The position numbers and the translations under genes were made by a program. The notes beneath the pieces were generated by a model. The model worked only from the letters and a program-made list of their open reading frames with translations. It ran no database searches and had not been told where the DNA came from. A stretch of DNA of 64,000 nucleotides from Streptomyces spororaveus (GTDB taxonomy: Bacteria > Actinomycetota > Actinomycetes > Streptomycetales > Streptomycetaceae): the NCBI RefSeq assembly GCF_016755875.1, contig NZ_BNED01000005.1:6338001-6402000 (forward strand). The letters are read 5' to 3'. Within the stretch, counting starts at the first letter, position 1. Every line of letters starts with the position of its first letter. Below are positions 27,798-36,916 of this stretch, piece by piece.

Positions 27798-28889
27798 ATG
27801 ATCGAAACGCCGCCCCTGGTGGACCAGTACTGCCACGGAGTACTCCGTACGGAGCTGGGCCTGGGCACCTTCGAGGCCCAGCTGATGCGCTCGGCCGGCC
27901 CGCCGGCCGCGGGCACCACCTTCTTCGACACCCAGACCGGCTTCGCGGTGCGCCGCTGGTGCCCACCGCTGCTGGGGCTGGAGAAGCACGCCACCCCCGC
28001 CCGCTATCTGGCGCGGCGGCGCGAGCTGGGCGCGGCCGAGACCGCGCGACGCCTGCTGCGGGGATCCGGGGTGGCCGCCTACCTGGTCGACACCGGGGTG
28101 GCCGGGGACCTCACCGGGCCCAAGGAGCTCGCGCTCGCCGGGGACGCCGAGGCGTTCGAGTCGGTCCGGCTGGAGTTACTGGCCGAGCAGGTCGCCGACA
28201 CCTCCGGGACGGTGGGCGCCTTCCTCGCCAATCTCGCCGAGGCCGTCCACCACGCCGCCGCCGGGGCCACGGCCTTCACCTGTGCCACGGCCTTCACCCG
28301 CGCGGACACCCCGGCCGTCCCACCCGAGCCGCCCGGTCCCGGCGCGGTGCGCGGGGCGGCCGGACGGTGGCTGGCCCGTCGGCCGCGGGGCGGGGCCGTA
28401 CGGGACCCCGTACTCCTGGCCCACCTGCTGTGGAGCGCGGTGGCCTCCGGGCTGCCGCTCCAGCTGCACACGGGCGAGGCCGACCCGGCCGCGCTGACCG
28501 GGTTCGTCCGGGCCACCGCGGGCCTCGGTACGCGGCTGGTGCTGCTCGGCGGATATCCGCACCACCGCCGTACCGCGCAGCTCGCGGCGGCCTTCCCGCA
28601 CGTCTACGCCGACACGGGCGCGGCGCTCGGGCAGAGCGGGGCGCGGGCCGCGGCGGTCCTGGCGGAGCTGCTGGAGATCGCGCCGTTCGGGAAGGTGCTG
28701 TTCTCCAGCGGCGGCCGGCAGCTGCCCGAACTCCACGCGGTGGGCGCCCTGGTGTTCCGCGAGGCGCTGGGCCGGGTGCTGGGCGGCTGGGCGGCCGAGG
28801 GGTCCTGGTCCTGGCGGGACGCGGAACGGGTGGCGGGCCTGGTCGCGGCGGACAACGCCCGCCGCGTCTACCGTCTGGACACGCCGTAG
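27798..28889 (+). CDS. Amidohydrolase-family protein (contains a TTA codon)
   Basis: 363 residues from ATG 27798, preceded by GGGA; a GTG at 27759 would add 13 residues. N-terminal LVDQYCHGVL and later LPLQLHTGEAD, LVLLGGYPHH and FSSGG fit the amidohydrolase-2 (TIM-barrel) family, with His/Asp metal-binding positions in usual places. The reaction is not predictable. One leucine is encoded by TTA (28176-28178, codon 127), the rarest codon in Streptomyces, decoded by the bldA tRNA. Translation may therefore depend on bldA and be limited to late growth. The stop is 3 bp from the convergent ctaA stop, with no room for a separate terminator. Confidence 0.8.
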   Translation: MIETPPLVDQYCHGVLRTELGLGTFEAQLMRSAGPPAAGTTFFDTQTGFAVRRWCPPLLGLEKHATPARYLARRRELGAAETARRLLRGSGVAAYLVDTGVAGDLTGPKELALAGDAEAFESVRLELLAEQVADTSGTVGAFLANLAEAVHHAAAGATAFTCATAFTRADTPAVPPEPPGPGAVRGAAGRWLARRPRGGAVRDPVLLAHLLWSAVASGLPLQLHTGEADPAALTGFVRATAGLGTRLVLLGGYPHHRRTAQLAAAFPHVYADTGAALGQSGARAAAVLAELLEIAPFGKVLFSSGGRQLPELHAVGALVFREALGRVLGGWAAEGSWSWRDAERVAGLVAADNARRVYRLDTP

Positions 28890-28892
28890 AGG

Positions 28893-29852
28893 TCAGGCGG
28901 CGGAGAGCTGGGGGTCGCCCTGGACGGGGATCTCCACCTGCTCGACGGGCCGCTCGCGCAGGCTCAGCGCGACCCGGACCACGGCGATCCACACCAGGCA
29001 GGAGCCGAGCATGTGGGCGCCGACCAGGACCTCGGGGACCTGGGTGGCGTACTGCACGTAGCCGATCGCGCCCTGGGCGAGCAGAACGACCAGCAGGTCG
29101 CGGGCGCGGGCCCGGGTGTCGGCGGGCGCGTCCACGACGCGCAGGACCAGCCACATCGCGATGCCGAGAGCGCACACCAGCCAGGCGGCGGCGGCGTGCA
29201 CGTGGACGGTGGTGTCCCAGTCGAAGGGCATGCGCTTGATCTCGCTGCTGTCACCGGCGTGCGGACCGGCGCCGGTCACGACGGTGCCCACCGCGATCAG
29301 GACGAGGGTGGTCGCGAGCAACGCCCACGACAGCTTGCGCACCGGGCCGGGCACGCGCGGCCGGGGGGCGCCGTCGCCCTCGCGGGTGCGCTGCCAGGTG
29401 GCCGTCGTCACGGCGATCAGCGCGGTGGCGAGGAGGAAGTGTCCGGCCACGCTGTACGGGTTGAGTCCGGTGCGGACGGTGATTCCGCCGAGCACGGCGT
29501 TCGCCATCACGATCGCGAACTGGACCCAGCCGAGCTGCGTCAGGGAGTGCCGCCAGGGCTTGGCCGAGCGGGAGGCGACGATTCCCCAGCCGACGGCCGC
29601 GCTGAGCACGTAGGTCAGCATCCGGTTGCCGAATTCGATGGCGCCGTGGAAGCCCTGCTGCTGCGTCACGATCAGGCTGTCGTCGGTGCACTTGGGCCAG
29701 GTGTCGCAGCCGAGGCCGGATCCGGTCAGCCGTACCGCGCCGCCGGTGACGACGATGGCCACGCTCATGACGAGCGCGGCGAGTGCGGCCCGCTGGACGA
29801 TCCGGGGTGAGGGGGTCCAGCGGCTGGCGATGTAGGCGAGGGGGTTCGACAC
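28893..29852 (-). CDS. ctaA: Heme A synthase (CtaA/COX15 family)
   Basis: 319 residues from GTG 29852 (VSNPLAYIASRW), the start that fits the family; an upstream ATG at 29882 would add 10 residues. It is an integral membrane protein that oxidises heme O to heme A. ALVMSVAIVVTGGAVRLTGSG is the first helix with its conserved end. A short Cys pair region (CDTWPKC) follows, then HGAIEFGNRMLTY with a heme-ligand His. Later helices carry VAGHFLLATALIAV, HVHAAAAWLVCA and HMLGSCLVWIA with further ligands. The Cys pair in the extracytoplasmic loop is as in Gram-positive CtaA. It pairs functionally with CtaB. Confidence 0.93.
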   Translation of the reverse strand: MSNPLAYIASRWTPSPRIVQRAALAALVMSVAIVVTGGAVRLTGSGLGCDTWPKCTDDSLIVTQQQGFHGAIEFGNRMLTYVLSAAVGWGIVASRSAKPWRHSLTQLGWVQFAIVMANAVLGGITVRTGLNPYSVAGHFLLATALIAVTTATWQRTREGDGAPRPRVPGPVRKLSWALLATTLVLIAVGTVVTGAGPHAGDSSEIKRMPFDWDTTVHVHAAAAWLVCALGIAMWLVLRVVDAPADTRARARDLLVVLLAQGAIGYVQYATQVPEVLVGAHMLGSCLVWIAVVRVALSLRERPVEQVEIPVQGDPQLSAA

Positions 29853-29886
29853 GCCCCATATCGTAGGCGACCACTTGTGCAAAGTT

Positions 29887-31020
29887 TCACGAGGGGGTGG
29901 TCAGGGGTGTGTCCGGCCCGGCGGCCAGCCGGTACTTCGCTCCCGCGGGGTCGCCTTCCTCGTGCCACCACAGGAGGACGCGCCACTGGGCGCCCTCGCC
30001 GGGGTGGTCCGCGGAGTCGACGAACCCCCGTAGTAATTCACCCGCTACGTCCTTGGCCGTCCGATTCCTTACTTCTGTGGCGCTGTGCCAGGGATGTTCG
30101 AGTACGTTCCACAGGCCGTCGGGCCCGCGCACCTCGAAGCGCCACACCGCGAGCCAGGGGGTGACCTCCAGCATCGTGCGCACCTGTTCGGCGCCGAGAC
30201 CCAGTCCGGCCGCGATCCCCGGCTCCGCCACCCCCTGGATACGGGCGGCCACCACGGCCCGGGGCAGCAGCCGTTCGGGCAGCAGCCCCTGCGTGCGCAG
30301 GCTGACCAGCGAACCGAAGGTCAGGAAGCGCAGCCGCAGTTCCAGCTGGCGGCCGATGTGGTCGAGGGCCTCCTCGGCCTCGGCGGACTCCTCCGCGGCC
30401 GGGTCCGCGAGCAGCAGCTGCCGGAAATCGGACTCGGCGGCCACGGCCCAGGCCACGGCCTCCTCGGCGAACCCCAGCTCGGCGAGGCGGTCCCCGAGGA
30501 ACACCTTGGCCTGGGCCAGGCCCCGCCGGTTGACCGGATCCCGCTGGTCCAGTCCCGCCCACACCTCCACCGCGGTCCGGGTCAGGTCGCGGGCGCGCTC
30601 ACCGGCCGCCCACTCCATGGCGCTCGGCCCCTCGCCGGAGGCCGGGCCCAGCGGGTGCTTCGGCAGCCGGGCCCCGTCGCTGAGCGGCCAGGACAGCCAG
30701 ACGCCGTGGTTGATCAGCCCGCGGGCGTACCAGCGGGCGAACTCGGGGGAGTGCCCGGCCGCGCGCTCGGAGTTGCGCAGCCCCTCCTCGATCGTGGCGA
30801 GGGCGCCGGCCCGGTCCCCGGCGGCGAACCGCACGGCGGCCCGGTCGGCGAGCCGCAGCCCGAGCAGCGCGGTGCACCGCGGGTCGTCGGCGAACGGGCG
30901 CAGGGCGCCGATCAGCTCGTCGAGAAGCCGCTCGCGCTCCCCGGGCTCCGTGTGCTCGGCCCCCGACCGCACCCGTGCCCATCGTTCGTCCAGCCGTAGA
31001 ACGGCGTCCCGCTGCACCAT
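29887..31020 (-). CDS. Unrecognised 377-residue protein (contains a TTA codon)
   Basis: I do not recognise the family. The N-terminal 230 residues are helical and Ala/Leu/Arg-rich with a repeated feel (for example ERERLLDELIGALRPF, AGDRAGALATIEEGLRNSE, AQAKVFLGDRLAELGFAEEAVAWAVAAE), resembling TPR-like helical pairs. The C-terminal part (WRFEVRGPDGLWNVLEHPWHSATEVRN, in pieces; WRVLLWWHEEGDP) is Trp-rich and globular. No signal peptide. The leucine at codon 329 is TTA (30034-30036), followed by the also rare CTA, so expression may depend on bldA. It ends 34 bp from the ctaA start on the same strand; a functional link is not evident. Confidence 0.72.
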   Translation of the reverse strand: MVQRDAVLRLDERWARVRSGAEHTEPGERERLLDELIGALRPFADDPRCTALLGLRLADRAAVRFAAGDRAGALATIEEGLRNSERAAGHSPEFARWYARGLINHGVWLSWPLSDGARLPKHPLGPASGEGPSAMEWAAGERARDLTRTAVEVWAGLDQRDPVNRRGLAQAKVFLGDRLAELGFAEEAVAWAVAAESDFRQLLLADPAAEESAEAEEALDHIGRQLELRLRFLTFGSLVSLRTQGLLPERLLPRAVVAARIQGVAEPGIAAGLGLGAEQVRTMLEVTPWLAVWRFEVRGPDGLWNVLEHPWHSATEVRNRTAKDVAGELLRGFVDSADHPGEGAQWRVLLWWHEEGDPAGAKYRLAAGPDTPLTTPS

Positions 31021-31087
31021 GTCCGCCCCCCGGCTTCATGTGTGAGGGGCCCATCCTCGCGGCATCGCCGCCACGAGGGGAGGGATT

Positions 31088-31870
31088 TCATTCCCAGCGG
31101 AAGAGCCGCGCGGCGGCGCCCAGACCGAGTACGGCCCAGCCCGCCAGTACGGCCGCGTCGCCCCACGGGAGCGAGGCCCCGTGCTGGAGCACCTCGCGCA
31201 GCCCGTCGGACAGCGCCGAGATGGGCAGCAGCCCCAGGACCGACCGCACGGCGTCCGGGAACTTCTCCAGCGGCACGATCACGCCGCCGCCGACCAGCAG
31301 CAGCAGGAAGACCAGATTGGCGGCGGCCAGGGTCATCTCGGCCTTGAGGGTGCCGGCCATCAGCAGTCCGAGGCCGGAGAAGGCGGCGGTGCCCAGCAGG
31401 AGCAGCGCGGCCACCGACAGCGGGTCGCCCTGCGGGGACCAGCCCAGCATGAGGGCGATCACCGTCAGCAGGGCGATCTGCAGCACCTCGGTGACCAGCA
31501 CCGACAGGGTCTTGGCGGCCATCAGGGCCCAGCGCGGCAGGGGAGAGGCCCCGAGCCGCTTGAGGACTCCGTACCGGCGGTCGAAGCCGGTGGCGATGGC
31601 CTGGCCGGTGAAGGCGGTGGACATCACGGCGAGCGCCAGGATCCCCGGCGCGAGGAAGTCCACGGACTTCCCGCTGCCGCCCTCCCCCACCGGCACCGTG
31701 ACGATGTCGACCGCGGAGAAGAGGGTCAGCAGCAGCGCCGGGATGATCACGGTGAGCAGCAGCTGCTCCCCGTTGCGCAGCAGCATCCGGGTCTCCAGCG
31801 CCGTCTGGGCGAGGATCATGCGGGACACGGGCGCGGCCCCGGGGCGGGGGGTGAACGTACCGGCGCTCAT
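31088..31870 (-). CDS. ABC-2 type transporter permease
   Basis: 260 residues with about six hydrophobic helices. LLTVIIPALLLTLFSAVD is the first, followed by LALAVMSTAFTGQAIATGFDRRYGVLKRLGASPLPRW, the typical ABC-2 segment read in pieces. Other helices are near LSVLVTEVLQIALLTVIALML and LVFLLLLVGGGVIVPL. It matches DrrB/NatB-like exporters in size. Its ATG overlaps the stop of the ATPase gene by 4 bp, so the two form an export system. The substrate cannot be predicted; related pairs export antibiotics or lipids. Confidence 0.88.
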   Translation of the reverse strand: MSAGTFTPRPGAAPVSRMILAQTALETRMLLRNGEQLLLTVIIPALLLTLFSAVDIVTVPVGEGGSGKSVDFLAPGILALAVMSTAFTGQAIATGFDRRYGVLKRLGASPLPRWALMAAKTLSVLVTEVLQIALLTVIALMLGWSPQGDPLSVAALLLLGTAAFSGLGLLMAGTLKAEMTLAAANLVFLLLLVGGGVIVPLEKFPDAVRSVLGLLPISALSDGLREVLQHGASLPWGDAAVLAGWAVLGLGAAARLFRWE

Positions 31871-32793
31871 GCGCGCAGCTCCTTACCGGTCAGTTCGAGG
31901 AAGACGTCTTCGAGGGTGTGCCGCTCCACCGTGAGGCTACTCGGCATCACGCCGTGCTGCGCGCACCAGGAGGCGACGGTGGCCAGCAGCTGCGGGTGGA
32001 CGTCGCCGGTGACCCGGTAGACGCCCGGGGTGAGCTCGGCGGCCTGGGTGCCGTCGGGCAGCGCCTTCAGGAGCGAGGCGAGGTCGAGGGAGGGGCGGCC
32101 GGTGAAGCGCAGGGTGTTCTCGGCGCCGCCCCGGCACAGCTGCTCGGGGCTGCCGTGGACGATGACCCTGCCCGCGTCCACGATGGCGACCTCGTCGGCG
32201 AGCTGCTCGGCCTCGTCCATGTGGTGGGTGGTGAGGACGACGGTGACCCCGTCGGTGCGCAGCTCCCGTACGAGGTCCCAGGTCGCGCGGCGGGCCTGCG
32301 GGTCCAGGCCGGCGGTGGGCTCGTCGAGGAAGACCAGTTCGGGGCGGCCCACCACGGCCATGGCCAGGGCCAGGCGCTGCTGCTGGCCGCCCGAGAGCCT
32401 GCGGTAGGGCGTGCGGCCGCAGCCGCCGAGTCCGAGGCGTTCCACCAGGGTGGCGACGTCGAGCGGGTCGGCGTACAGCTTGGCCATGTGGCGCAGCATC
32501 TCGACGGCGCGCGCTCCGGAGTAGACGCCTCCGGACTGCAGCATCACGCCGATCCGCGGGCGCAGGGCCTCGGCCCGGGCGACCGGGTCGAGGCCGAGGA
32601 CGCGGACCGTGCCGGCGTCGGGGCGGAGGTAGCCCTCGCAGCTCTCCACCGTGGTCGTCTTGCCCGCGCCGTTGGGACCGAGGACCGCGGTGACGGAGCC
32701 GCTCCGGACGGTGAGGTCCAGGCCGTCCACCGCGGTCTTGGTGCCGTACCGCTTCACCAGTCCGCGGATCTCCACGGCGGGGTCGTTGCTCAT
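31867..32793 (-). CDS. ABC transporter ATP-binding protein (DrrA-like)
   Basis: 308 residues. Walker A GPNGAGKTT, the Q-loop (VMLQSGGVYSG), signature RLSGGQQQRLALA, Walker B LVFLDEPTAGLDP, and H-loop TTHHMDEAEQLAD are all intact. The C-terminal 80 residues, after VHGSPEQLC, form the regulatory tail usual in DrrA/CcmA-type exporters. It overlaps the permease gene by ATGA. It is divergent from sufR. A link to the suf operon is not indicated beyond position, though in other actinobacteria an ABC pair also sits beside sufR. Confidence 0.92.
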   Translation of the reverse strand: MSNDPAVEIRGLVKRYGTKTAVDGLDLTVRSGSVTAVLGPNGAGKTTTVESCEGYLRPDAGTVRVLGLDPVARAEALRPRIGVMLQSGGVYSGARAVEMLRHMAKLYADPLDVATLVERLGLGGCGRTPYRRLSGGQQQRLALAMAVVGRPELVFLDEPTAGLDPQARRATWDLVRELRTDGVTVVLTTHHMDEAEQLADEVAIVDAGRVIVHGSPEQLCRGGAENTLRFTGRPSLDLASLLKALPDGTQAAELTPGVYRVTGDVHPQLLATVASWCAQHGVMPSSLTVERHTLEDVFLELTGKELRA

Positions 32794-33158
32794 GGGGGGT
32801 GAGTCTACGGAGCCCCGGGAGGGGCCGGATGTCCCGGGTCGGGGCCTCCTCGGCTCCGGGATTCGAACGCGGCGTCGCGAATACTGTTCTTTTCAGTCCG
32901 TCGGCCCTGGCTGTGTCGGCTTGTTTCCGTGATCTTTTCGGGAGCTCGGCCTTTCCGGTGCCGGATGGCCCGTGCGGCCACAGGTGCGCTGGTGGGAGCG
33001 TTGTGCGGGGTCTTCGAAAGCATCCCGCCGGGTAGCGGAATGTCCTCTTCCAAATAACTCTCCGTCGATAAATTAGGTAACCCTTAGTGATGGAGGCCAC
33101 CAGGGGTGGCGTCCGTCACGGCTTGTCGCAGCTCGACTAATTACGCAACAATGGCGTT
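32794..33158. promoter_or_regulatory. 365-bp divergent control region between the ABC exporter and the suf operon
   Basis: No gene is visible. The sequence becomes AT-richer toward sufR (about 33050-33160), where the suf promoter should be. TAATTA at 33138-33143 could be a -10. CAAC-N6-GTTG (33146-33159) is a short inverted repeat overlapping the sufR GTG, a plausible repressor site. TTAGGT (33073-33078) resembles one half of the DmdR/IdeR iron box, but the second half does not match. The region should carry control by iron-sulfur status; exact sites are inferred. Confidence 0.45.
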
Positions 33159-33920
33159 GTGAAATACGGCGAACGGCAGATCGACACCCCCCAGGGGGAG
33201 CTCGGCACCGGGGAGCGGTCAACCCGCAACCGCGTGGCGCGCTCGATCCTGGACCACGGTCCGTCCACCGTCGCCGACCTCGCCCAGCGTCTCGGCCTCA
33301 CCCAGGCCGCCGTCCGCCGCCACCTCGACACGCTCGTCTCCGACGACGTGGTCGAACCCCGTGAGCAGCGTGTGTACGGTGCGCGCGCCCGGGGTCGGCC
33401 CGCCAAGGTCTTCGCGCTCACCGACTGCGGCCGCGACGCCTTCGACCAGTCCTACGACACGCTCGCCGCGGACGCCCTGCGCTGGATCGCGCAGTCGGTC
33501 GGCGGCGGCGAGCAGGGCGAGGTGGCCGTCGCCGCCTTCGCCAGGTCGCGGATGGAAACGCAGGCGCGGGCCTACAAGGAGGCCGTCGAGGCGGCCGCCC
33601 CGCAGGAGCGCGCGGAGGCCCTTGCCAGGGCGTTGACCGTGGACGGGTACGCTGCTACGGCGAAGAGCGCTCCCGGTCCGCACAGCGGTGAACAGCTCTG
33701 CCAGCACCACTGCCCGGTCGCGCACGTCGCCGAGCAGTTCCCGCAGCTCTGCGAGGCGGAGACCGAGGTCTTCTCCCGCCTGCTCGGGACCCATGTGCAG
33801 CGCCTCGCCACGATCGCCCATGGCGACGGGGTGTGCACGACGTTCATTCCGCGTAGCGCGAGCACCACACAGACCGACACATCAGTATCTGCAAGTACGG
33901 CCGGGAGGAACCCCGCATGA
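33159..33920 (+). CDS. sufR: SufR-type iron-sulfur-sensing transcriptional regulator
   Basis: 253 residues from GTG 33159. The N-terminal winged helix is [38 protein letters not shown] (in pieces), followed by the wing [15 protein letters not shown]. The C-terminal part has C181 and C185 (CQHHC), C198 (QLCEAE) and C226 (GDGVCTTF), the set expected to hold a [4Fe-4S] or [2Fe-2S] cluster. SufR represses suf when clusters are plentiful. It overlaps sufB by 4 bp (ATGA), so it is the first gene of the operon it should control. Confidence 0.92.
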   Translation: MKYGERQIDTPQGELGTGERSTRNRVARSILDHGPSTVADLAQRLGLTQAAVRRHLDTLVSDDVVEPREQRVYGARARGRPAKVFALTDCGRDAFDQSYDTLAADALRWIAQSVGGGEQGEVAVAAFARSRMETQARAYKEAVEAAAPQERAEALARALTVDGYAATAKSAPGPHSGEQLCQHHCPVAHVAEQFPQLCEAETEVFSRLLGTHVQRLATIAHGDGVCTTFIPRSASTTQTDTSVSASTAGRNPA

Positions 33921-35332
33921 CCACGGAGATCGCTCACCCTGAGCTCGATGGCCTGGGCACCTACGAATACGGCTGGGCCGACTCCGACGCGGCCGGCGCC
34001 GCTGCCAAGCGGGGTCTCTCCGAGGATGTCGTCCGCGACATCTCGGCGAAGAAGTCCGAGCCGGAGTGGATGCTGAAGCTCCGCCTCAAGGGCCTGAAGC
34101 TGTTCGACAAGAAGCCCATGCCGAACTGGGGTTCCGACCTCTCGGGCATCGACTTCGACAACATCAAGTACTTCGTGCGTTCCACCGAGAAGCAGGCCGC
34201 TTCGTGGGAGGACCTGCCCGAGGACATCAAGAACACGTACGACAAGCTCGGCATCCCGGAGGCGGAGAAGCAGCGCCTCGTCGCCGGTGTCGCGGCCCAG
34301 TACGAGTCCGAGGTCGTCTACCACCAGATCCGTGAGGACCTGGAGGAGCAGGGCGTCATCTTCCTCGACACGGACACCGCGCTCAAGGAGCACCCGGAGC
34401 TCTTCCAGGAGTACTTCGGCACGGTCATCCCGGTCGGCGACAACAAGTTCGCGTCGCTGAACACCGCGGTGTGGTCCGGCGGCTCCTTCATCTACGTCCC
34501 CAAGGGCGTGAAGGTCGACATCCCGCTCCAGGCCTACTTCCGTATCAACACGGAGAACATGGGCCAGTTCGAGCGGACGCTGATCATCGTCGACGAGGAC
34601 GCCTACGTCCACTACGTCGAGGGCTGCACCGCCCCGATCTACTCCTCGGACTCGCTGCACAGCGCCGTGGTCGAGATCATCGTCAAGAAGGGCGGCCGCT
34701 GCCGCTACACGACGATCCAGAACTGGTCGAACAACGTCTACAACCTGGTCACCAAGCGCGCCGTGGCGTACGAGGGCGCGACCATGGAGTGGATCGACGG
34801 CAACATCGGTTCCAAGGTCACCATGAAGTACCCGGCCGTCTACCTGATGGGCGAGCACGCCAAGGGCGAGACCCTGTCCATCGCCTTCGCGGGCGAGGGC
34901 CAGCACCAGGACGCCGGCTCCAAGATGGTCCACATGGCGCCGAACACCTCCTCGAACATCGTCTCCAAGTCGGTGGCCCGAGGCGGCGGCCGCACCTCCT
35001 ACCGGGGCCTCGTCGAGATCGGCGAGGGCGCCCACGGCTCGAAGTCCAACGTGCTGTGCGACGCGCTCCTGGTCGACACCATCTCCCGCTCGGACACGTA
35101 CCCCTACGTGGACGTCCGCGAGGACGACGTCTCCATGGGCCACGAGGCCACGGTCTCCAAGGTCTCCGACGACCAGCTCTTCTACCTGATGAGCCGCGGT
35201 ATGACGGAGTTCGAGGCGATGGCCATGATCGTGCGCGGCTTCGTCGAGCCCATCGCGCGTGAGCTGCCCATGGAGTACGCGCTGGAGCTGAACCGGCTGA
35301 TCGAGCTGCAGATGGAGGGATCGGTCGGCTGA
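33917..35332 (+). CDS. sufB: Fe-S cluster assembly scaffold protein SufB
   Basis: 471 residues. SufB forms the SufBC2D scaffold on which clusters are built. The conserved core is seen: [71 protein letters not shown] and [14 protein letters not shown], with the C-terminal Cys region and [22 protein letters not shown] end (all read in pieces). The length is usual. It follows sufR with a 4-bp overlap; 63 bp separate it from sufD. Confidence 0.97.
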   Translation: MTTEIAHPELDGLGTYEYGWADSDAAGAAAKRGLSEDVVRDISAKKSEPEWMLKLRLKGLKLFDKKPMPNWGSDLSGIDFDNIKYFVRSTEKQAASWEDLPEDIKNTYDKLGIPEAEKQRLVAGVAAQYESEVVYHQIREDLEEQGVIFLDTDTALKEHPELFQEYFGTVIPVGDNKFASLNTAVWSGGSFIYVPKGVKVDIPLQAYFRINTENMGQFERTLIIVDEDAYVHYVEGCTAPIYSSDSLHSAVVEIIVKKGGRCRYTTIQNWSNNVYNLVTKRAVAYEGATMEWIDGNIGSKVTMKYPAVYLMGEHAKGETLSIAFAGEGQHQDAGSKMVHMAPNTSSNIVSKSVARGGGRTSYRGLVEIGEGAHGSKSNVLCDALLVDTISRSDTYPYVDVREDDVSMGHEATVSKVSDDQLFYLMSRGMTEFEAMAMIVRGFVEPIARELPMEYALELNRLIELQMEGSVG

Positions 35333-35395
35333 CCGCCGGCCGCGCGGCGTCCCCCGCCGCACATCCTTCTACGTAGGCAGTGTTCTTCAAAGAGA

Positions 35396-36592
35396 GTGAG
35401 CAAGACGACAGCCATGGCTGAGGCTCAGAACATTCCGGCGGGTTCGACCACCGCCGGCGCGATCGCGGTGGCCGCCGAGTCCACCGTCGCCACCCGGATG
35501 AGTGCGCCCCCGTCCTTCGACGTGGCGGACTTCCCGGTTCCGAACGGCCGCGAGGAGGAGTGGCGCTTCACGCCGCTCGCCCGCCTCAAGGGCCTGCACG
35601 ACGGCACCGCGGTCGCCAACGGCACCATGAAGGCCCAGATCGACGCGCCCGAGGGCGTCACGGTCGAGTCGGTGGAGCGCGGCGACGCGCGCATCGGCAA
35701 GGCCGGCATCCCGGTGGACCGGATCGCCGCCCAGGCGTTCTCGTCCTTCGCCAAGGCCACGGTCGTCACCGTGCCCAAGGAGACGGTCCTCACCGAGCCG
35801 GTGCGCGTGACGCTGCACGGCGAGGGCGGCACCACCTTCGGCCACACCGTCTTCGACGTGCAGGCCTTCGCCGAGGCCGTCATCGTCATCGACCACACCG
35901 GTGACGGCGTGCGCGCCGCCAACGTCGACTTCCTGGTCGGCGACGGCGCCAAGCTCACCGTCGTGTCCGTGCAGGACTGGGACGACACCGCCGTCCACTG
36001 CTCCCAGCACAACACGCTGGTCGGCCGCGACGCGACCTTCAAGTCGGTCGTGGTCACCTTCGGCGGCGACCTCGTGCGCCTCCACCCGCGCATCAGCTAC
36101 GCCGGCCCCGGCGGCGAGGCCGAGCTCTTCGGCCTGTACTTCACGGACGCCGGCCAGCACCAGGAGCACCGCCTCCTGGTCACGCACGACGCCCCGCACT
36201 GCAAGTCGAACGTGGTCTACAAGGGCGCGCTCCAGGGCCAGGACGCCCACGCGGTCTGGATCGGTGACGTGCTCATCCAGAAGAGCGCCGAGGGCACCGA
36301 CACCTACGAGATGAACCGCAACCTCGTCCTCACGGACGGCGCGCGGGTCGACTCGGTGCCGAACCTGGAGATCGAGACCGGCGAGATCGTCGGCGCCGGC
36401 CACGCCTCCGCGACCGGCCGCTTCGACGACGAGCAGCTCTTCTACCTGCAGGCCCGTGGCATCCCGGCCGACGAGGCCCGCCGCCTGGTCGTCCGCGGCT
36501 TCTTCGCGGAGCTCGTCCAGCAGATCGGTGTCGACGACATCGAGGAGCGTCTGCTCGCCAAGATCGAGACCGAGCTCCAGGGTTCCGTCTGA
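35396..36592 (+). CDS. sufD: Fe-S cluster assembly protein SufD
   Basis: 398 residues from GTG 35396; ATG 35414 (MAEAQNIPAGS) is an alternative start, neither with a strong Shine-Dalgarno. SufD is the SufB paralogue of the SufBC2D scaffold. EEEWRFTPLARLKGLHDG near the N-terminus and the beta-helix core are recognisable. The C-terminal GHASATGRFDDEQLFYLQARGI and EARRLVVRGFFAELV are typical of SufB/D. Its stop overlaps the ATG of the ferredoxin gene (TGATG), giving coupled translation. Confidence 0.95.
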   Translation: MSKTTAMAEAQNIPAGSTTAGAIAVAAESTVATRMSAPPSFDVADFPVPNGREEEWRFTPLARLKGLHDGTAVANGTMKAQIDAPEGVTVESVERGDARIGKAGIPVDRIAAQAFSSFAKATVVTVPKETVLTEPVRVTLHGEGGTTFGHTVFDVQAFAEAVIVIDHTGDGVRAANVDFLVGDGAKLTVVSVQDWDDTAVHCSQHNTLVGRDATFKSVVVTFGGDLVRLHPRISYAGPGGEAELFGLYFTDAGQHQEHRLLVTHDAPHCKSNVVYKGALQGQDAHAVWIGDVLIQKSAEGTDTYEMNRNLVLTDGARVDSVPNLEIETGEIVGAGHASATGRFDDEQLFYLQARGIPADEARRLVVRGFFAELVQQIGVDDIEERLLAKIETELQGSV

Positions 36593-36909
36593 TGAATTAC
36601 GTCAAGGCCTGTGCGCTCAGCGAGCTGGAGGAGAACACCCCGAAGCGGGTGGAACTCGACGGCACGCCGGTGTCCATCGTCTCCACCGAGGGGGAGGTGT
36701 TCGCGATCAACGACATCTGCTCGCACGCGAACGTCTCGCTCTCGGAGGGCGAGGTCGAAGACTGCATGATCGAGTGCTGGCTGCACGGGTCGGCCTTCGA
36801 CCTGCGCACCGGCAAGCCCTCGGGTCTGCCCGCGACGCGCCCCGTACCCGTATACCCCGTAAAGATCGAAGGGGACGACGTGCTCGTCTCCCTCACCCAG
36901 GAGTCCTGA
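36592..36909 (+). CDS. Rieske-type [2Fe-2S] ferredoxin within the suf operon
   Basis: 105 residues, cytoplasmic, no signal. It resembles ferredoxin components of Rieske dioxygenases (BphF/HcaC type). The cluster ligands are C43-x-H45 (ICSHANV) and C62-x2-H65 (CWLHGS). Unlike high-potential Rieske proteins it lacks the extra disulfide cysteines, as expected for this subfamily. Its place between sufD and sufC, with overlaps on one side and 7 bp on the other, is conserved in actinobacteria. It probably delivers electrons for cluster assembly; that role is inference. Confidence 0.9.
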   Translation: MNYVKACALSELEENTPKRVELDGTPVSIVSTEGEVFAINDICSHANVSLSEGEVEDCMIECWLHGSAFDLRTGKPSGLPATRPVPVYPVKIEGDDVLVSLTQES

Positions 36910-36916
36910 GGTATCC

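Noticed and set aside
33073..33091. A full DmdR/IdeR iron box before sufR
   Set aside because: Only the first half (TTAGGT) matches well; I count about 11 of 19 matches to the consensus, too few to call.
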